From contig JASLEG010000121.1 in the NCBI GenBank assembly GCA_030151225.1, positions 1-35,640 on the forward strand: a stretch of DNA of 35,640 nucleotides, written 5' to 3'. A program made the translations under genes and the position numbers. The DNA comes from Burkholderia sp. (GTDB lineage Bacteria; Pseudomonadota; Gammaproteobacteria; Burkholderiales; Burkholderiaceae). Numbering within the stretch: position 1 is the first letter of the stretch; each line of letters opens with the position of its first letter. Positions 32,347-35,640 of this stretch are shown here, in pieces. A model generated the notes under the pieces. That model was given only the letters and a program-made list of their open reading frames with translations. It made no database searches and had not been told where the DNA came from.

Positions 32347-32453
32347 GCGAGCGCCCCGCAACGGTGGCGGCCAGCCACCCAAATCGATTCGTTATCCTGC
32401 TTATGTTGACGGCACGCGTATACCGCCCCTTTCTCCGCAAGGAACCCAGACCG

Positions 32454-33119
32454 ATGAACACCCTGACCTCCGCGCCGCTCGCGGCGCTGCTCGAACGCCT
32501 GTTCGCCGAGGCCGAGGCCGTACGGCCCGCGATGCGCGACGTGGTGGCCGGCCTGCCGCCCGGCGAGCTCCAGCGGCTGATGCAGAGCAAGACCGATTAC
32601 CTCGATTTCTACGGGCAGCTGAAGGACATGCCGCTGCCGGTGTCGCGCGAAACCGGCGCGCTGCTGTACATGCTGGCGCGCGGCGGCCACGCGCGCGCGG
32701 TCGTCGAATTCGGCACCTCGTTCGGCATCTCCACGCTGCATCTCGCCGCGGCGCTGCGCGACAACGGCGGCGGCCGGCTGATCACGAGCGAATTCGAGCC
32801 GTCGAAGATCGAGCGCGCGCGCCACCACCTGACCGAGGGCGGCCTGATCGATCTGGTGGAGATACGCGAGGGCGATGCGCTGCTGACGCTCGCGCGGGAT
32901 CTGCCCGACACGATCGACCTGCTGCTGCTGGACGGCGCCAAGTCGCTGTATCCGGAGATCCTCGCGCTGGTGGAGCCGCGGCTGCGGCCCGGCGCGTTCG
33001 TGATCGCCGACAACGCCGATTTCAGCACCGAGTATCTGGCGCGCGTGCGTGCGCCAGAGCGCGGCTGGCTGTCGATGCCGTTCGGCGCGGACGTGGAAGT
33101 GTCGATGCGGCTCGCCTGA
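32454..33119 (+). CDS. Class I SAM-dependent O-methyltransferase
   Basis: This 221-residue cytoplasmic methyltransferase shows the SAM motif VVEFGTSFGISTLHLAAAL, the acidic-loop motif SEFEPSKIERARHHL, the post-II motif TIDLLLLDGAKSLYPEIL and VIADNADFSTEYLARV. These fit the methyltransferase_24/catechol-OMT group; the acceptor is unknown. The start at 32454 has AAGGAA in good position. An open frame running in from 31827 is accidental. It follows the VOC gene by 107 bases and probably has its own promoter. Confidence 0.9.
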   Translation: MNTLTSAPLAALLERLFAEAEAVRPAMRDVVAGLPPGELQRLMQSKTDYLDFYGQLKDMPLPVSRETGALLYMLARGGHARAVVEFGTSFGISTLHLAAALRDNGGGRLITSEFEPSKIERARHHLTEGGLIDLVEIREGDALLTLARDLPDTIDLLLLDGAKSLYPEILALVEPRLRPGAFVIADNADFSTEYLARVRAPERGWLSMPFGADVEVSMRLA

Positions 33120-33151
33120 GCCGCGTTGCCGAACCGCCCTTGCGAACCGCG

Positions 33152-34024
33152 TCAGCCGCGGCGGGCGGGCGAGGGCGCGAAGCGGTCGAGATCGGCGCTG
33201 TCGTGGCGCTCGGGCTGCTGCTCGCTCGCGTCGCCGCGCACGCGGTTGACGTGGCGGCCGCGCTTCACGGCCGGGCGTTCGGCGATCTCGCCGGCCCAGC
33301 GCCGCACGTGCGTGTATTCCACCACGTTCAGGAATTCGCCGGCGCCGTACAGCTCGCCGAGCGCGAGGCAGCCGTACCACGGCCAGATCGCGATGTCGGC
33401 GATCGTGTAGTCGTCGCCGGCCACGTGGCGGCGCTTGGCCAGCAACTGGTCGAGCACGTCGAGCTGGCGCTTGGTTTCCATCGTGAAGCGGTCGATCGGG
33501 TATTCGAGCTTCTCGGGCGCATAGGCGTAGAAGTGGCCGAAGCCGCCGCCCAGATACGGCGCCGAGCCCATCTGCCAGAACAGCCAGTTCAGCGTTTCGG
33601 CGCGCGCGGCCGCGTCGGTGGGCAGCAGCGCGCCGAACTTGTCGGCCAGGTACAGCAGGATCGAGCCCGATTCGAACACGCGCACCGGCTGGGCGCCGCT
33701 GCGGTCCACCAGCGCCGGGATCTTCGAATTCGGGTTGATGTCCACGAAGCCGCTGCCGAACTGGTCGCCCTCGCCGATGCGGATCAGCCAGGCGTCGTAC
33801 TCGGCGCTGGCGTGGCCGAGCGCGAGCAGTTCCTCGAGCATCACGCCGATCTTCACGCCGTTCGGCGTGGCCAGCGAATACAGCTGCAGCGGGTGCCGGC
33901 CGACCGGCAGCGCCTGCTCGTGGGTGGCGCCGGACACCGGGCGGTTGATGTTCGCGAAATGTCCGCCGGACGGCGCGCGCTGCGTCCAGACGGCCGGGGG
34001 AACGTAGACGGGATCCTGGCTCAT
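33152..34024 (-). CDS. yghU: Glutathione-dependent disulfide-bond oxidoreductase YghU
   Basis: This 290-residue GST-superfamily enzyme (nu class) reduces disulfides using two glutathione molecules. It matches E. coli YghU (288 residues) through much of its length: GGHFANINRPVSGATHE, ALPVGRHPLQLYSLATPNG, NPNSKIPALVD, VFESGSILLYLADKFG, FLGGGFGHFY-like APYLGGGFGHFYAYAPEKLE, and YTIADIAIWPWYG. The Asn/Thr in the N-terminal INRPVSG segment belongs to the glutathione site. The ATG at 34024 has GGAG nine bases upstream. It is monocistronic and divergent from the MDR gene. Confidence 0.97.
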   Translation of the reverse strand: MSQDPVYVPPAVWTQRAPSGGHFANINRPVSGATHEQALPVGRHPLQLYSLATPNGVKIGVMLEELLALGHASAEYDAWLIRIGEGDQFGSGFVDINPNSKIPALVDRSGAQPVRVFESGSILLYLADKFGALLPTDAAARAETLNWLFWQMGSAPYLGGGFGHFYAYAPEKLEYPIDRFTMETKRQLDVLDQLLAKRRHVAGDDYTIADIAIWPWYGCLALGELYGAGEFLNVVEYTHVRRWAGEIAERPAVKRGRHVNRVRGDASEQQPERHDSADLDRFAPSPARRG

Positions 34025-34228
34025 GCAAATTTCTCCGTGAGGGGCATCGGCGCCGCGAGGGGGCCGGGATCGATACTGTAGTCGGGTTTCGCGATTCTCG
34101 CCGACGCCGCCCCGGCCACGCCCCGGTGCAGACCGGCGCGAAGGCGTTCATCATGGCGGCTGGCCGCACGGATGCCGCCTGCCGGCGTCGCCCGTGCCTC
34201 CCGTCATTCCGATCACGAGGACTTTCGC

Positions 34229-34354
34229 ATGTCGATGCCCGTCCGTTCGATGCCGCGCGCCGGTGGCCGCGCGCCGCTTTCCGCCACTTTGCCGTCCGCT
34301 TCCCCGATCCCCGATGTCGCCGCTGCGCCCGCTGCCGCCCGGAGGCCGTCATGA
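34229..34354 (+). CDS. Possible 41-residue upstream ORF coupled to the MDR gene
   Basis: This short frame (MSMPVRSMPRAGGRAP and so on, rich in Pro, Ala and Ser) starts at an ATG with GAGG eight bases upstream. Its stop overlaps the MDR start (ATGA). The peptide is not recognisable. It may be a translated leader that controls downstream translation, or a chance frame. Confidence 0.35.
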   Translation: MSMPVRSMPRAGGRAPLSATLPSASPIPDVAAAPAAARRPS

Positions 34355-35364
34355 AGGCCGCCGTGGTGCGCGCCCCGGGCGGCCTCGAGCGGATCGAGAC
34401 CGTCGATCTGCCCGATCCCGGCGCGCCCGGCCCGGGCCAGCTGCGGGTGCGCGTGCACGCCACCTCGCTCAATTTCCACGACCTGATCGTGGCGAAGGGC
34501 GGCATGCGGGCCGCCGATGGCCGGGTGCTGATGTCGGACGGCGCGGGCGTGGTGGAGGTGGTGGGCGAGGGCGTGAGCGGCTTCGCGCCCGGCGACGCGG
34601 TGGTGTCGCTGTTCTTTCCGCACTGGGCCGACGGCGCGGCGTTCGAGGCCGTGGGCGACTTCGCCGGCACGCCCGGCGACGGCATCGACGGCTTCGCGGC
34701 CGAGGTGGTGGTGCGCGCGGCCGACGCGTTCACGCACGCGCCGCGCGGCTGGAGTCACGCCGAGAGCGCGACCATCACCACCGCGGGCCTGACCGCGTGG
34801 CGCGCGCTGGTGGGCGACGGCGCGCTGAAGGCCGGCGACACCGTGCTGACGCTCGGCACCGGCGGCGTGTCGATCGCCGCGCTGCAGATCGCGAAGGCGA
34901 TGGGCGCCACCGTGATCGTCACGTCCGCGTCCGACGACAAGCTCGCGCGCGCCAGCGCGCTGGGCGCCGACCACACCATCAACTATCGGCAGACGCCGGC
35001 CTGGGGCGCGGTGGCGCGCGATCTCGCGCGCGGGGGCGGCGTCGATCACGTGATCGAGCTGGGCGGGCCCGGCACGCTCGCGCAGTCGATCGACGCGGTG
35101 CGCGTGGGCGGCCACATCTCGCTGATCGGGGTGCTGACCGGCATGCAGGGCGAGGTGCCCACGGCCGCGCTGATGGCGAAGCAGGCGCGGCTGCAGGGGC
35201 TGATCGTGGGCAGCCGGCGCCAGCAGCGCGACTACGTGGCCGCGCTCGAGCGTACCGGCATCCGGCCCGTGATCGACCGCCGCTTCGGGCTCGACACGCT
35301 GGCCGACGCGTTCCGCTGGCAGGAGCAGGGCGGGCACTTCGGCAAGATCGTGGCCGAGTGGTGA
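34351..35364 (+). CDS. Quinone-oxidoreductase/alcohol-dehydrogenase-like MDR protein
   Basis: This 337-residue NAD(P)-dependent medium-chain dehydrogenase/reductase shows ATSLNFHDLIVAKGGM near residue 35, LMSDGAGVVEVVGEGV, the nucleotide-binding TLGTGGVSIAALQIAKAMGA near 170 and the C-terminal DAFRWQEQGGHFGKIV. The cysteine/histidine set for catalytic and structural zinc is not seen, so a zinc-free quinone-oxidoreductase-type activity is likely; the substrate is unknown. The ATG at 34351 has GGAGG upstream and gives the canonical MKAAVVRAPG start. It converges on mmsA with a strong hairpin in between. Confidence 0.92.
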   Translation: MKAAVVRAPGGLERIETVDLPDPGAPGPGQLRVRVHATSLNFHDLIVAKGGMRAADGRVLMSDGAGVVEVVGEGVSGFAPGDAVVSLFFPHWADGAAFEAVGDFAGTPGDGIDGFAAEVVVRAADAFTHAPRGWSHAESATITTAGLTAWRALVGDGALKAGDTVLTLGTGGVSIAALQIAKAMGATVIVTSASDDKLARASALGADHTINYRQTPAWGAVARDLARGGGVDHVIELGGPGTLAQSIDAVRVGGHISLIGVLTGMQGEVPTAALMAKQARLQGLIVGSRRQQRDYVAALERTGIRPVIDRRFGLDTLADAFRWQEQGGHFGKIVAEW

Positions 35365-35393
35365 GCGTGGCGCGCCCGAGCGCCGGATGAAAG

Positions 35394-35428
35394 ACGGCCG
35401 GGCCGGCAATCGCTGCCGGCCCGGCCGT
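35394..35428. terminator. Perfect 15-bp hairpin between convergent genes
   Basis: ACGGCCGGGCCGGCA (35394-35408) pairs perfectly with TGCCGGCCCGGCCGT (35414-35428) around an ATCGC loop, between the MDR stop (+) and the mmsA stop (-). There is no T-tract, but AA precedes the stem. It probably serves both genes. Confidence 0.75.
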
Positions 35429-35468
35429 GCCTCGTGGCGTGAAAGCCCGAAGGTGTCGACGCCGCCGC

Positions 35469-35640
35469 TTACTTCGCGGTCGGCATCGCGAACTCGGCAC
35501 CCTTCTCGATGCTCTCGTTCCAGCGCTGCATGATCGACTTCTGGCGCGTGTAGAAGCGCACGCCTTCCTCGCCGTAGGCGTGCATGTCGCCGAACAGGCT
35601 GCGCTTCCAGCCGCCGAAGCCGTGCCAGGCCATCGGCACC
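35469..35640 (-). CDS. mmsA: Methylmalonate-semialdehyde dehydrogenase (CoA-acylating), C-terminus only
   Basis: The last 56 codons are visible and the gene runs off the window. The segment VPMAWHGFGGWKRSLFGDMH followed by AYGEEGVRFYTRQKSIMQRW and KGAEFAMPTAK then TAA is diagnostic of MmsA. This enzyme converts methylmalonate semialdehyde to propionyl-CoA in valine, and malonate semialdehyde to acetyl-CoA in beta-alanine and inositol catabolism. The catalytic cysteine is outside the window. Confidence 0.93.
   Translation of the reverse strand, partial: VPMAWHGFGGWKRSLFGDMHAYGEEGVRFYTRQKSIMQRWNESIEKGAEFAMPTAK

Overview
The window is a GC-rich bacterial chromosome segment that reads as a Burkholderia sensu lato genome. 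The evidence is strong G/C preference at third codon positions, close family matches throughout, a TPP riboswitch in front of thiC, and a Burkholderia-style pga (poly-N-acetylglucosamine) operon. I found no insertion sequence, phage gene, CRISPR array or rRNA. Most of it looks like stable chromosome with a few decay scars.

Layout. Positions 1-1163 hold the 5' part of thiC on the minus strand with its promoter and TPP riboswitch. Next come a YedA-like EamA exporter (+) and a convergent MFS exporter (-). Positions 3889-9627 are a tightly packed minus-strand operon: LacI-type regulator, Tat-type periplasmic binding protein, two permeases, ATPase and a GpdQ-like metallophosphodiesterase. The regulator has a perfect palindrome just upstream of its start. 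The transporter resembles the 2-aminoethylphosphonate (PhnSTUV) class, but the co-encoded phosphodiesterase suggests that organophosphodiesters could be the real substrate.

Positions 9811-10160 are the most unusual locus: a tRNA-Leu(UAA) gene split by a 263-nt group I intron after U34. This is the position used by the cyanobacterial and plastid tRNA-Leu intron, and recognisable core sequences are conserved. Then follow a small membrane protein, the scar of a deleted AraC-regulator/oxidoreductase pair, a secreted tannase/feruloyl-esterase-family enzyme lacking the usual active-site disulfide, and two small envelope proteins.

An AT-rich 700-base stretch with direct repeats precedes pgaABCD (14882-21237). 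That operon encodes the outer-membrane porin, the deacetylase/hydrolase, the synthase and its accessory subunit. A fifth, secreted protein gene overlaps the end of pgaD. A second secreted beta-propeller-like protein is encoded convergently.

Positions 24029-26104 carry an FkbM methyltransferase and two translationally coupled lipoproteins. A truncated coding fragment is followed by a minus-strand CHRD protein / cytochrome b561 / GT2 glycosyltransferase operon (26538-29202). The last part holds a PRC-barrel protein, a ferritin-like protein, a TetR regulator, a VOC protein, an O-methyltransferase, YghU, a quinone-oxidoreductase-like MDR enzyme with a possible small upstream ORF, a strong hairpin, and the 3' end of mmsA.

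All calls rest on reading the sequence and remembered family features. No database search was run.
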